From the NCBI RefSeq assembly GCF_018918285.1, contig NZ_JAHLQF010000002.1, positions 1,073,743 through 1,137,742 of the forward strand: DNA of 64,000 bases, read 5' to 3'. This document shows, piece after piece, positions 19,212-28,785 of this stretch. This stretch comes from Clostridium mobile. GTDB lineage: Bacteria > Bacillota > Clostridia > Clostridiales > Clostridiaceae. Each line of letters begins with the position of its first letter. Position 1 is the stretch's first letter. The notes under the pieces are model-generated. The model did not search any database, had not been told where the DNA came from, and was given only the letters and a program-made list of their open reading frames with translations. A program made the translations under genes and the position numbers.

Positions 19212-21035
19212 ATGAATTTATACACAAGAGAAGATATAAGAAATATAGCAATAATTGCTCACGTTGATCACGGAAAAACTACGCTGGTAGATGCAATGTT
19301 AAAACAGAGCCATATCTTCAGAGCAAATGAAAAAGTGGAAGATAGAGTAATGGACTCAAACGACTTAGAAAAGGAAAGAGGAATTACTATTCTTTCTAAA
19401 AATACTTCTGTTGTACACAAAGGAGTTAAGATAAACATAATAGATACTCCAGGACACGCAGATTTTGGTGGAGAAGTAGAGCGAGTTCTAAAAATGGTAG
19501 ATAGTGTTGTACTAGTAGTAGATTCTTATGAAGGACCAATGCCACAAACTAAATTTGTATTAAAAAAGGCGTTAGAACTAAACTTAAAGCCTATTGTTGT
19601 AATAAACAAAATTGATAGACCAGATGAAAGAGCTGCAGAAGTATTAGATGAAGTTTTTGATTTATTTGTAGAATTAGGAGCATCAGATGAGCAATTAGAC
19701 TTCCCAGTGGCTTATTGTTCTGCAAAAAAAGGTATAGCAAAAGCAGAATTAAATGAAGAAAGTGATAACATGGATCCGCTATTTGATGTTATAATTAATA
19801 ATGTAAAGGCACCGCAGGGTTATATAGACAAGCCGCTACAAATGTTGATTTCTAATATAGATTCAAATGAATACGTAGGAAGAATAGCTATAGGTAGAAT
19901 TGAAAGAGGGACCATAAGAAAGAATCAGCAAATAGCTTTAATTAGAAAAGACGGAAAAATAGATAATGTAAAAATAAGTAATTTATATGTATTTAATGGA
20001 CTTAAGAGAGAGGAAGCAGAGGAAGCTAGTTTTGGTGATATAGTTGCAGTTTCAGGTATATCAGATATAAACATTGGTGAAACTTTAGCAGATAAGGATG
20101 AACCTGAAGCACTTCCATTTATACAAATTGATGAACCTACTTTAAGTATGTATTTTTTAGTTAATGATTCACCTTTTGCAGGAAAAGAAGGAGAATATGT
20201 AACTTCAAGACATTTAAGAGATAGATTGCTTAAAGAAGTGGAAACCAATGTTAGTTTAAGGGTTGAAGAAACAGAAACAGCAGATACTTTTAAAGTAAGT
20301 GGAAGAGGAGAATTACATCTTTCAATTCTTATTGAAACTATGAGAAGAGAAGGTTATGAATTTCAGGTTTCAAAACCAACAGTAATTTATAAAGAAGTAG
20401 ATGGTAAACTCCATGAACCTATAGAAAACTTAACTATAGATGTACCAGAAGAGTTTATGGGAGTGGTTATGGAGAAGCTGGGACCAAGAAAAGCGGAAAT
20501 GGTTAATATGACTTCTGCTGTAAATGGATATACAAGGCTTGAATTCAAAATACCAGCTAGAGGACTTATAGGCTTTAGAGGAGAGTTTATGACTGATACT
20601 AAAGGAAACGGTATAATGAACCATGTATTTAGTGATCATGAACCATTTAAAGGGGAGATACCTGATAGAAGTAGAGGATCTTTAGTGGTATTTGAAACTG
20701 GAACTTCTATAACTTATGGACTATATAATGCACAGGAAAGAGGTATTTTATTTATAGAGCCAGGAACTGAAGTTTATCAAGGTATGATAGCAGGGGAATG
20801 TTCAAGGGGAGAAGATATTGAAGTTAATGTTTGTAAAAAGAAGCATTTGAGTAATACGAGATCCTCAGGATCAGATGACGCTTTAAAATTAACGCCTGTA
20901 AATCCTATGTCACTAGAAAATTGTTTAGAATTTATAACTTCTGATGAGCTTGTAGAAGTAACTCCAAAAAGTATAAGAATGAGAAAAAAAATTCTTAATC
21001 CTGAGTTAAGAAAGAGAGCTAGTAGGAAGAAATAA
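19212..21035 (+). CDS. typA: Ribosome-associated GTPase TypA/BipA
   Basis: A translational GTPase related to EF-G that assists ribosome assembly and stress adaptation. The 607-residue protein has the G1 motif AHVDHGKTT at 16-24, the ERGIT switch I segment, DTPGHADFG, and NKIDRP. Domains II, III, V and the basic C-terminal tail typical of BipA are present. ATG start is behind GGAGG. It is 14 bases upstream of mltG. Confidence 0.96.
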   Translation: MNLYTREDIRNIAIIAHVDHGKTTLVDAMLKQSHIFRANEKVEDRVMDSNDLEKERGITILSKNTSVVHKGVKINIIDTPGHADFGGEVERVLKMVDSVVLVVDSYEGPMPQTKFVLKKALELNLKPIVVINKIDRPDERAAEVLDEVFDLFVELGASDEQLDFPVAYCSAKKGIAKAELNEESDNMDPLFDVIINNVKAPQGYIDKPLQMLISNIDSNEYVGRIAIGRIERGTIRKNQQIALIRKDGKIDNVKISNLYVFNGLKREEAEEASFGDIVAVSGISDINIGETLADKDEPEALPFIQIDEPTLSMYFLVNDSPFAGKEGEYVTSRHLRDRLLKEVETNVSLRVEETETADTFKVSGRGELHLSILIETMRREGYEFQVSKPTVIYKEVDGKLHEPIENLTIDVPEEFMGVVMEKLGPRKAEMVNMTSAVNGYTRLEFKIPARGLIGFRGEFMTDTKGNGIMNHVFSDHEPFKGEIPDRSRGSLVVFETGTSITYGLYNAQERGILFIEPGTEVYQGMIAGECSRGEDIEVNVCKKKHLSNTRSSGSDDALKLTPVNPMSLENCLEFITSDELVEVTPKSIRMRKKILNPELRKRASRKK

Positions 21036-21049
21036 AATGTGGAGGTAAT

Positions 21050-22057
21050 ATGAAAAGAAAGGGTTTTATAATCTCTATAATTTTACTTTTATCAATAGCT
21101 TTTCTAGGTTATTTTTATTATAATTCTATTGTTAAACATCCTTTTAAAGGACAGGGTAAGGAAGTAGAAATACTTGTTAACAAAGGTGATAGCTTATATA
21201 AAGTATTAGATACACTAAAAGATGAGGGAGAAATAAAAAACTTACTATTTATTAAAGCTTACATTAAACAAAATAAATTAGACACTAATATAAAGCCTGG
21301 AGATTATGTTATTGATTCAGATGTTACTCTAGAAAATTTAATTTTAGACTTAAATAAAGGTCTTTATAATAAGAATCTAGTAAATGTAACTATACCAGAA
21401 GGATACGACATAAGTAAAATTGGAGATGTATTAGAAGAAAAGGGCATAATAAGTAAAGAAGATTTTATAAAGGGAATAGAAGCATATCCTTTGCCTAAGT
21501 ATATCAAAGAAAAGGGTAATAGAAAGTATGCTATGGAGGGGTATCTATTCCCAGATACCTATATGCTGGCTAAAGATATGAAGGCAGAAGACATAATAGA
21601 TATTATGCATAATAGATTTAATAAGGCATTAAATGAGCTAAGAAAAGACTATAGAATAGATGATGATAAAATAGATACAATAATAACAGTAGCATCTATG
21701 GTTGAGAAGGAAGCTGAAGTGGACAGTGAAAGAGGAAAAGTAGCTTCTGTATTTTATAACAGAATGAATAAGAATATGAAAATGCAATCCTGTGCTACGG
21801 TTTTATACGCATTAGGTGAGCATAGAGAGAAATTATATAATAAAGATTTACAGGTTAAATCACCATATAATACCTATATTGTTGAAGGGTTTCCGCCAGG
21901 TCCCATAGCAAGTCCAGGTATGTCTTCTATAGAAGCTGCTTTAAAACCTGAAAAAACTAATTATTTGTTTTTTGTATCCTACAATGACGGAACACATTTT
22001 TTTACGGACAATTATAATGAATTCTTAAAAGTAAAGGAAAAAACTCAAGGAAATTAG
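21050..22057 (+). CDS. mltG: Endolytic murein transglycosylase MltG (YceG-like)
   Basis: A membrane-anchored enzyme that cleaves nascent peptidoglycan and so limits glycan chain length. The 335-residue protein has one N-terminal membrane anchor (about residues 5-25), a LysM-like region (VNKGDSLYKVLDTLK) and the YceG domain. The catalytic glutamate is likely in ASMVEKEAEVDSERG. The FPPGPIASPG motif of the family is present near the C-terminus. It starts the mltG-trmR-trhP-udk run seen in Bacillus as well. Confidence 0.94.
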   Translation: MKRKGFIISIILLLSIAFLGYFYYNSIVKHPFKGQGKEVEILVNKGDSLYKVLDTLKDEGEIKNLLFIKAYIKQNKLDTNIKPGDYVIDSDVTLENLILDLNKGLYNKNLVNVTIPEGYDISKIGDVLEEKGIISKEDFIKGIEAYPLPKYIKEKGNRKYAMEGYLFPDTYMLAKDMKAEDIIDIMHNRFNKALNELRKDYRIDDDKIDTIITVASMVEKEAEVDSERGKVASVFYNRMNKNMKMQSCATVLYALGEHREKLYNKDLQVKSPYNTYIVEGFPPGPIASPGMSSIEAALKPEKTNYLFFVSYNDGTHFFTDNYNEFLKVKEKTQGN

Positions 22058-22077
22058 AAAGTCACCAGGAGGATAAT

Positions 22078-22731
22078 ATGAGCGGTATTACTTATGACTA
22101 CATGGAAGAATATTTAAGGGGATTGATAACTGAAGATAGAATTCCGTTATTAGAGCTGGAGAAATATGCTTTAGAAAATAATGTTCCTATAATTCAAAAA
22201 GAAGTTAGAAAATTTTTAGAGGTGATATTAAATATAAAAAAACCAAAAAAAATTCTAGAACTTGGAACTGCTATAGGGTATTCTTCTATTCTTATGGCAA
22301 TGAATCGCAAAGAGCAATGTAAAATAACCACTATAGATAGAGATGAAACTATGATAGAACTTGCTAAAAAAAATATTGAAAAGTATGGTTATAGTGACAA
22401 TATAAATATAATTCAAGGTGAATGTTTGGAAGTTTTAGAAAAATTAGATGACAAATTTGACTTTATATTTATGGATGCTGGAAAAGGTCATTATAATCAC
22501 TTTCTTCCTCATTGCTTAAGAATGTTAAATGAAGATGGAATTATTGTAGCAGATAATGTATTGTTTAGAGGAATGATAGCCTCAGATGATCTTGTAAAAA
22601 GAAGAAAAATTACTATAGTAAAAAGAATGAGAAATTTTCTAGAAGAGGTTTCAGGAGATGATTTTCTAACTTCCATAATTCCTATGGGAGATGGAATAGC
22701 GGTTATAACAAGGAGGAATAAATATGAATAA
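22078..22731 (+). CDS. trmR: tRNA 5-hydroxyuridine methyltransferase TrmR (O-methyltransferase)
   Basis: A 217-residue class I SAM-dependent O-methyltransferase. The SAM motif ILELGTAIGYSSI is at about 59-71, and the FDFIFMDAGKGHY metal/substrate motif follows. In Bacillus the same neighbour order (mltG, this gene, U32 peptidase genes, udk) identifies TrmR, which methylates 5-hydroxyuridine at position 34 of tRNA. The role here rests on that synteny. It overlaps trhP by 8 bases. Confidence 0.82.
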   Translation: MSGITYDYMEEYLRGLITEDRIPLLELEKYALENNVPIIQKEVRKFLEVILNIKKPKKILELGTAIGYSSILMAMNRKEQCKITTIDRDETMIELAKKNIEKYGYSDNINIIQGECLEVLEKLDDKFDFIFMDAGKGHYNHFLPHCLRMLNEDGIIVADNVLFRGMIASDDLVKRRKITIVKRMRNFLEEVSGDDFLTSIIPMGDGIAVITRRNKYE

Positions 22732-23947
22732 ACCTGAAATATTAGCCCCTGCAGGCAATTTAGAAAAATTAAAGACAGCTATTTTATTCGGAGCAGATGC
22801 TGTATATTTAGGAGGAAGCAAATTAAATTTAAGAGCTTTTGCTGATAATTTTTCTGATGAAGAATTAAAAGAAGGAATAGAATTTGCGCACAGCAGAGGA
22901 AAAAAAGTATATGTAACAGTAAATGTATTCCCTCACAATGAAGATTTAGAAGGATTAGATGAATATTTAATTCAATTACAAGACTTAAATGTAGATGCTA
23001 TATTAGTAGCTGACCCAGGAATAATAATGACAGCTAGAGAGGTAGTACCAAATCTAGAAATACATTTAAGTACTCAGGCCAATAACGTCAATTGGAAATC
23101 AGGGTTGTTTTGGTACAATCAAGGGGTTAAAAGAATAGTTATGGCTAGAGAATTATCTATAGAAGAAATAAAAGGAATTAGGGCTAAACTACCTGAAGAT
23201 TGTGAAATAGAAGCTTTTGTTCATGGCTCCATGTGCATGTCCTATTCAGGAAGATGTGTTATTTCAAATTACATGACTGGAAGAGATTCAAATAGAGGAC
23301 AATGTGCACAACCTTGCAGGTACAAGTATAATGTAGTTGAGGAGAAAAGACCAAATCAATATTTCCCTGTATTTGAAGATGAAAGAGGAACATATCTTTT
23401 CAATTCAAAAGATTTATGTATGATTAAGCATATACCAGAATTGGTTCAATCAGGAATAAATTCTTTAAAAATAGAGGGTAGAATGAAAAGTTCCTATTAT
23501 GTTGCCGCTGCAGTAAAATCTTATAGAGAGGCTCTAGATAGTTACTTTGAAAATCCAGAAGAATATACATTTAAAGAAGAGTGGATGGATAATCTCTTAA
23601 AGACTAGCCATAGAGAGTACTATACAGGATTTTATCTTGGGGATAAAGACAGCATTGTATATGAGAGTTCATCTTATATAAGAGATTATGATATAGTTGG
23701 TATAGTAAGAGGATATGATGAATCTACAGGAGAGGCTATAATAGAGCAAAGAAATAAATTATTTGAAGGAGATGTTGTCGAAGTATTAAGACCTACTGGA
23801 GACAATTTTAAGGTTAGACTTCAAAATTTAAGAGATGAAAAGGGAAATAAAATAGATGCTACCCCAGTAGCTCAGATGATATACAAGGCAAATGTAGATA
23901 AATCATTAGAAGAAAATTATATGCTTATTAAAAGCAAGGATGAATAA
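22724..23947 (+). CDS. trhP: U32-family protein TrhP, tRNA U34 hydroxylation
   Basis: A 407-residue member of peptidase family U32. Despite the name, this group functions in 5-hydroxyuridine formation at tRNA position 34, using prephenate-derived chemistry. The family signature EAFVHGSMCMSYSGRC is near residues 164-179, followed by NRGQCAQPCRYKY; these cysteines may hold an Fe-S cluster. Its product is the substrate of TrmR, encoded directly upstream with an 8-base overlap. Bacillus has two genes here (trhP1, trhP2); this window has one. Confidence 0.85.
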   Translation: MNKPEILAPAGNLEKLKTAILFGADAVYLGGSKLNLRAFADNFSDEELKEGIEFAHSRGKKVYVTVNVFPHNEDLEGLDEYLIQLQDLNVDAILVADPGIIMTAREVVPNLEIHLSTQANNVNWKSGLFWYNQGVKRIVMARELSIEEIKGIRAKLPEDCEIEAFVHGSMCMSYSGRCVISNYMTGRDSNRGQCAQPCRYKYNVVEEKRPNQYFPVFEDERGTYLFNSKDLCMIKHIPELVQSGINSLKIEGRMKSSYYVAAAVKSYREALDSYFENPEEYTFKEEWMDNLLKTSHREYYTGFYLGDKDSIVYESSSYIRDYDIVGIVRGYDESTGEAIIEQRNKLFEGDVVEVLRPTGDNFKVRLQNLRDEKGNKIDATPVAQMIYKANVDKSLEENYMLIKSKDE

Positions 23948-23977
23948 GCATAATTCAAGGGGGAGAAGTTTTACAAC

Positions 23978-24604
23978 ATGAGAAAGCCAGTTTTAATAGG
24001 TATAACAGGTGGAACAGGTTCAGGCAAAAGTACAATTGCTAAAGAGATTTATAAAAAGTTCAATGAGGACTGCATAGCTATGATTGAACAGGATAGCTAC
24101 TATAAAGACCAAAGTAATCTTACTCTTGAAGAAAGGATGAAAACTAACTATGATCATCCAGATGCTTTTGACAATGAATTATTAGTAGAGCATTTAAAAC
24201 AGCTATTAAGAAATGAAGTAATAAATAAGCCAATATATGACTTTGAGAAACACAATAGAAAAGAAGAAACTGTAAAAGTTTATTCAAAGGATATTATAAT
24301 TGTTGAAGGTATATTGGTATTAGAAGATAAGGCATTAAGAGATATGCTTGATATTAAAATATTTGTAGATACAGATGCAGATGTAAGAATAATAAGAAGG
24401 CTTCTAAGAGATATGAAGGAAAGAGGAAGAACAGTAGATTCAGTTATAAATCAATATTTGGATGTGGTTAGACCTATGCATATGCAATTTGTTGATCCAA
24501 GCAAAAGATATGCAGATATAATTATTCCAGAAGGCGGACATAACAAAGTTGCTATAGATGTAATTGTTGGTAATATAAAGCAGTTATTACAATACGGTAA
24601 ATAA
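23978..24604 (+). CDS. udk: Uridine kinase
   Basis: Udk phosphorylates uridine and cytidine for pyrimidine salvage. The 208-residue P-loop kinase has [12 protein letters not shown] at 8-19, the EQDSYYKD and NYDHPDAFD motifs, and the [12 protein letters not shown] lid region. It is the last gene of the mltG-trmR-trhP-udk group. A hairpin with a T run follows at 24621-24665 and overlaps the leader of the next gene. Confidence 0.95.
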   Translation: MRKPVLIGITGGTGSGKSTIAKEIYKKFNEDCIAMIEQDSYYKDQSNLTLEERMKTNYDHPDAFDNELLVEHLKQLLRNEVINKPIYDFEKHNRKEETVKVYSKDIIIVEGILVLEDKALRDMLDIKIFVDTDADVRIIRRLLRDMKERGRTVDSVINQYLDVVRPMHMQFVDPSKRYADIIIPEGGHNKVAIDVIVGNIKQLLQYGK

Positions 24605-24620
24605 AACAGAAGAATAGAAT

Positions 24621-24665
24621 ACCTCATTTTGGCTATAATCATAGTTGAAAGTGAGGTGTTTTTTT
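24621..24665 (+). terminator. udk terminator that contains the RBS of the next gene
   Basis: A 10-bp stem with one G-T pair (24621-24630 with 24648-24657) encloses a 17-nt loop with a small inner stem, and is followed by seven T residues. The 3' arm holds the GAGGTG ribosome site of the downstream gene, and the T run is the spacer to its GTG start. A TATAAT at 24634-24639 lies in the loop. Confidence 0.75.
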
Positions 24666-26285
24666 GTGCGCAGAGACAGAGTAAAGTATATATTTTTAGT
24701 TTTTATAATTTGTTTTATATATTTATTTGCAAGGGTATTTAATTTACAATATAAAGAAGCTGATGAATTAAGTGTTATAGCAGATTCTCAATATACTCAA
24801 AAGGAATGGGTGGAGGAGCTTAACTATAAATTGTTAGATTATAGTGGGAAAGACCTATTAGAATATAATATAAAGTATAATGCTGTCATACTTCCAAGTA
24901 CATTTATAAAAAATAATACAGAGTCGGAAAAGGAAGAGATGCTTAAATTACTATATATATTAAAAAATTATGATGAAGAATATGATTTAACAGAAGGTAA
25001 AATAAATAATATAAGCCAAAAATTATATTTTCCTATAGATAAAATAACTTATGAAAAACTTAAAAGAATTAAAGGGGTAAAGGGGTTTTATGTTTATTCA
25101 TATGAAGAAGTGGATAGAAGTGAAGGATGGAAAATAGAAAACTTAATAACTAATACAAGAAATATAGTTGATAATTCATTTAAAAAAGAAAATAGTTTAG
25201 AAATGTTTTTAAACAATAAGGTAAAAAATAATAAAAGGCCTTCTAAAGAATTCATATTAGACATGGATGGCAACATAAGTAGTAAGGAAAATGAAAAAGA
25301 TTATTTAAATAATAAAAACATTATGCTCACTTTAGATAGGGATTTTCAAGATAAAATAAGAGAAGTTTTGAATAGTAAATATAATAAATATGAGCAAATT
25401 GGTGTGGTAGTAATGGAGAGTGAAACAGGTAACATAAAAGCAATGGTGCAAAAAAATGACAAGTTACCTAATGTAAATATAGGTGCTGAAACATTGAATG
25501 GTTTTTTTCCAGGGTCCATTTTTAAGACCATAATACTAGAAGGAATACTAGAGGAGGGAAATATATCTCTAGATGATAAAATGACCTGTAGAGGACTTTA
25601 CGAGGGAGGTAAAGACAAAAAAAATCCTGGGCATGGCACTTTAAGTGTTGAGGATGCTTTTGTAATTTCTTGTAATGATGTATACTCTCAACTAGGAAAT
25701 AAATTAGGGGGAGAAAAAATATTAGAACTAATAGAGAAACAAAATATACTTTCCAAGGTGTTAGGCTTTGAAAGAGAACAAAGTGGAGCTTTAGAGAAGA
25801 AAGAATTAAAAATTGAAGATGGAAGTTTAGGTATTACAGCTATAGGACAAAATATAAGAATGACACCAATTCAGGCTATTGGAATAGTAAATACCATAGT
25901 AAATGATGGAGTGTATATAAAGCCTAGGCTTGTAGAAGGATTAGTAAATAAAAATGGAAGCATATATGAAAAGATGGAGAGTAGTAAATGGCAGGTTTTT
26001 TCAAAGGATACAGCCACTAAAATGAAAAGAGCAATGAATAGAGTTGTAAATGAAGGTACTGGAAGAAGTGCTAGGGTAGAGGGGATAGAAGTTGGTGGGA
26101 AAACCGGTTCTACAGAAAGAATAGAAAATGGAGAAAAATATTCTGATGGATGGTTTATTGGATACTTTAATAAAGATAGCAAGTATTATTCTACAGTTGT
26201 ATTTGTGAAGGGAATAGATAAAGACAATGAAAGTGGAGGTAGCACTGCATCACCAATATTCAGTGATATTGTAAAAATAAAATAA
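24666..26285 (+). CDS. Class B penicillin-binding protein (transpeptidase)
   Basis: A 539-residue membrane-anchored D,D-transpeptidase. It has one N-terminal membrane segment at about residues 7-23, a roughly 200-residue linker/dimerisation part unlike standard PBP2 and without recognisable domains, and a C-terminal transpeptidase domain. Catalytic motifs are SIFK at 284-287, SCN at 335-337 and KTG at 479-481. The GTG at 24666 is preferred, as GAGGTG ends 8 bases before it. The protein is shorter than SpoVD-type enzymes, so it may serve growth or sporulation; the sequence does not tell. Confidence 0.85.
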   Translation: MRRDRVKYIFLVFIICFIYLFARVFNLQYKEADELSVIADSQYTQKEWVEELNYKLLDYSGKDLLEYNIKYNAVILPSTFIKNNTESEKEEMLKLLYILKNYDEEYDLTEGKINNISQKLYFPIDKITYEKLKRIKGVKGFYVYSYEEVDRSEGWKIENLITNTRNIVDNSFKKENSLEMFLNNKVKNNKRPSKEFILDMDGNISSKENEKDYLNNKNIMLTLDRDFQDKIREVLNSKYNKYEQIGVVVMESETGNIKAMVQKNDKLPNVNIGAETLNGFFPGSIFKTIILEGILEEGNISLDDKMTCRGLYEGGKDKKNPGHGTLSVEDAFVISCNDVYSQLGNKLGGEKILELIEKQNILSKVLGFEREQSGALEKKELKIEDGSLGITAIGQNIRMTPIQAIGIVNTIVNDGVYIKPRLVEGLVNKNGSIYEKMESSKWQVFSKDTATKMKRAMNRVVNEGTGRSARVEGIEVGGKTGSTERIENGEKYSDGWFIGYFNKDSKYYSTVVFVKGIDKDNESGGSTASPIFSDIVKIK

Positions 26286-26336
26286 AAAATTCCCTCCCGT
26301 ATATACCATTTTAGGTAGGGAGGGGATTTTTATTTT
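26285..26336. terminator. Bidirectional terminator between convergent genes
   Basis: A 14-bp stem with one G-T pair (26285-26298 with 26318-26331) has A-rich and T-rich flanks. It serves the PBP gene and the opposing DUF4491 gene. Confidence 0.8.
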
Positions 26337-26608
26337 TTAGGAAACCAGCCCTTTTTTACTCTTTCACGTTGCTGTATAAGCTCGTGAATTCCCCATAAGA
26401 AAGTCACCCCAACAATTCCAAGAGAGCCTGATACTAAATCATTTTTAACTATGAAAGATGAAAGAGTGCATAAGATTCCTACTATGAGAAATAATGGCCA
26501 CAATTTAATTCCAAAATGATATTCACCTTTAATAACAATAATGTGTCCTAGACCAGTTGAAATTAACATAACTAGTCCGATAATTAAACCATAAAAATTT
26601 AAAGTCAT
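26330..26608 (-). CDS. DUF4491 membrane protein
   Basis: A 92-residue protein with three hydrophobic segments (starting near residues 4, 40 and 62) matching the DUF4491 family of small membrane proteins. Function is unknown. The frame extends upstream to 26629, but a GAGGTG site lies 8 bases before the ATG at 26608, so that start is chosen. The C-terminus is basic (QQRERVKKGWFPKK). It is convergent with the PBP gene and divergent from the small gene at 26799. Confidence 0.75.
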   Translation of the reverse strand: MTLNFYGLIIGLVMLISTGLGHIIVIKGEYHFGIKLWPLFLIVGILCTLSSFIVKNDLVSGSLGIVGVTFLWGIHELIQQRERVKKGWFPKK

Positions 26609-26723
26609 TGCTATTTCACCTCGATTCAAAAGTGTATATTATATTTATTATACATTCAATAAATTAGTATTAAAACCTATTTATAGGCAAATTGTTATAA
26701 ATTTTATCATACTTTAAAAAACA

Positions 26724-26762
26724 GAACATATGTTTGATTTTTCGCGAAAAGAGTAGTATAAT
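26724..26762 (+). promoter_or_regulatory. Promoter with overlapping LexA-type (SOS) box
   Basis: TTGATT at 26734-26739 and TATAAT at 26757-26762 are 17 bases apart. GAACATATGTTT at 26724-26735 matches the Gram-positive LexA/DinR core GAAC-N4-GTTY and overlaps the -35. A second perfect palindrome, TTTTCGCGAAAA (26739-26750), lies in the spacer. Confidence 0.55.
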
Positions 26763-26798
26763 AATCTTATAGCTCAATATGAATCAGAGGTGTTAAAA

Positions 26799-26999
26799 AT
26801 GTATGATTACGTATTAAGAACATCTTTAACAGAGCATAAGATTATTGACATAATGTATTTAAAAGGTAATGAAATTACACAAAGAAAAATAAAAGTCATT
26901 AAAATCAACGATAATAATATAGAAGCGTATTGTTATTTAAGAAATAATATAAGACACTTTAAAAAAGAAAATATACTTGCTGCAATGTATACCAACTAG
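26799..26999 (+). CDS. Small WYL-domain-like protein
   Basis: A 66-residue protein that resembles only the core of a WYL domain. The match is IDIMYLKGNEITQRKIKV followed by IEAYCYLRNNIRHFKKENIL, which corresponds to the WYL-AYC-LR--R-F pattern. WYL domains usually sit behind a DNA-binding helix-turn-helix and sense ligands or nucleic acid; none is present here. The start is ATG 26799 with AGAGG 8 bases upstream rather than the in-frame GTG at 26790. The promoter carries a LexA-like box. Confidence 0.65.
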   Translation: MYDYVLRTSLTEHKIIDIMYLKGNEITQRKIKVIKINDNNIEAYCYLRNNIRHFKKENILAAMYTN

Positions 27000-27194
27000 C
27001 ATGTATTTTCAATTAAATAAAAGATAAATTTTAGAAAATACATATCTGAATAATCTTATAATATGGTATACTTAAATTAGACATTTTTTTAGCAATACAA
27101 CTATAGGTAAGGTATATTTATATCAAAGACAGCTTTTTATAGTGTTTATATGACATAATTTTACTTTATCTTAATTTTAAAAAGGAGCAAGTTT

Positions 27195-28538
27195 ATGAAG
27201 GGAGATATGACAAAAGGGAGTGCATCAAAGCTACTTGTATCTTTTGCAGTTCCTATGATGCTTGGAAATATATTTCAACAATTGTATAACACTGTTGATT
27301 CTGTTATAGTAGGGAGATTTGTAGGAAAAGAAGCATTGGCGGCTGTTGGTGTTGCCAATCCAATTATGTCCATTGTAATTTTCTTTATTGTAGGAATTTG
27401 TATGGGTGCTTTGGTGCTTATGGCAGAATTTTTTGGTGCAGAGGAGAAGGACAAACTAAAGAGAGAAGTATCTACATCGCTGATTATTGGAACAATATTT
27501 ACTTTAGTGTTATCTATAGTGAGTATAATGTTGTCGAAAACTATTCTTATATTAACTCAAACTCCTGAAAATATAATCAATGATGCGGATGCATATCTAA
27601 AAATAATATTTATTGGACTTATATTTTCTTTTTTATATAATTTTTACTCTTCAGCCTTAAGAGCAACTGGAGATTCAAGAACTCCTGTATTTTTTTTGGT
27701 TATTTCAGCAATAATTAATGTTATTTTAGACATTGTTTTTGTGGTGGTTTTCAATTGGGGCGTAGTTGGTGCTGCAATTGCAACTGTTGTGGCGCAGGCA
27801 ATATCAGCGATACTTTGCATACTATATATTTATTTCAAAATACCAATATTGCGTCTTAAAAGGAATGAATTAATTGTTGATAAAGGGCTTTTAAAAGCAA
27901 CTATAAATTACAGTTGGGTTTCCGCTACACAGCAAACTTGTTTATATGTTGGTAAATTATTAGTACAGGGAGTGGTTAATTCTTTTGGAACAAATGCAAT
28001 TGCTGCATTTAGCGCTGTTACAAGAATAGATGCCTTTGCATTGGCACCAGGAGGCAGTATTGCCGACGCTGTTACTACATATACAGCTCAAAATAATGGT
28101 GCAGGAAGACAAGACAGAATAAAGGAAGGATATAAGAAAGGTAATGTAATTATTATTGTATACTGCTTTATTGTAACTACACTTATTTTCTTTGGAGCTG
28201 ACATAATAATGAAGTTTTTTGTGTCGGAATCTGAAAGAGAGGTTATTTTAATCGGCGTTGATTATCTAAAAACAATGTCATTATTTTATGTAGTTTCAGG
28301 ACTTTGTAATGTGTTCCAAGGATTATTTCGTGGAGTGGGAGAACTACGCGTAACTTTATTTGCTACCCTTCTTCAAATATCTATTAGGGTTGTTCTTTCC
28401 TATATGCTTGCACCTTATTTAGGTGTAACAAGTGTCTGCTATGCAGTTATTATAGGTTGGATATTTATGATTTGTTATGAAGGAATGGCATATAGGAAAT
28501 ATGTATATAAAATTAATCAGGTTTCCTTGAAAGAGTAA
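27195..28538 (+). CDS. MATE-family efflux transporter
   Basis: A 447-residue multidrug and toxic compound extrusion transporter with about twelve membrane segments in two similar halves. The family start is clear (GSASKLLVSFAVPMMLGNIFQQLYNTVDSVIVGRF), as is LRATGDSRTPV at the end of the first half. Such pumps export cationic compounds using Na+ or H+ gradients; the substrate is not predictable. It has a strong AAAGGAGC ribosome site and stands alone, ended by a terminator at 28577-28608. The 195 bases upstream show no gene. Confidence 0.92.
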   Translation: MKGDMTKGSASKLLVSFAVPMMLGNIFQQLYNTVDSVIVGRFVGKEALAAVGVANPIMSIVIFFIVGICMGALVLMAEFFGAEEKDKLKREVSTSLIIGTIFTLVLSIVSIMLSKTILILTQTPENIINDADAYLKIIFIGLIFSFLYNFYSSALRATGDSRTPVFFLVISAIINVILDIVFVVVFNWGVVGAAIATVVAQAISAILCILYIYFKIPILRLKRNELIVDKGLLKATINYSWVSATQQTCLYVGKLLVQGVVNSFGTNAIAAFSAVTRIDAFALAPGGSIADAVTTYTAQNNGAGRQDRIKEGYKKGNVIIIVYCFIVTTLIFFGADIIMKFFVSESEREVILIGVDYLKTMSLFYVVSGLCNVFQGLFRGVGELRVTLFATLLQISIRVVLSYMLAPYLGVTSVCYAVIIGWIFMICYEGMAYRKYVYKINQVSLKE

Positions 28539-28576
28539 ATTAAAAACATTTATATTAAAATAATGAATTGAAATAG

Positions 28577-28608
28577 AAATCCCTAGGATTAATCGGGGAT
28601 TTTTATTT
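28577..28608 (+). terminator. Terminator after MATE gene
   Basis: An 8-bp stem with one G-T pair (28577-28584 with 28595-28602) is followed by TTTTATTT. The remaining bases to 28785 are AT-rich without a gene. Confidence 0.65.
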
Positions 28609-28785
28609 CGCATAGAAAAATAAGTAAATATTTAAAAGAAAAATTAAATACTAGAAACAAAGAAATATATATGAAAAGCTAAATTGCATTGATTTTACTA
28701 ACTTGTAAAAAAAATATAGGTAAATAGGAACTAAAATTACAGTTTTTGAATAATATAATAATAAGCACTATTTGGAGGAACAAAT

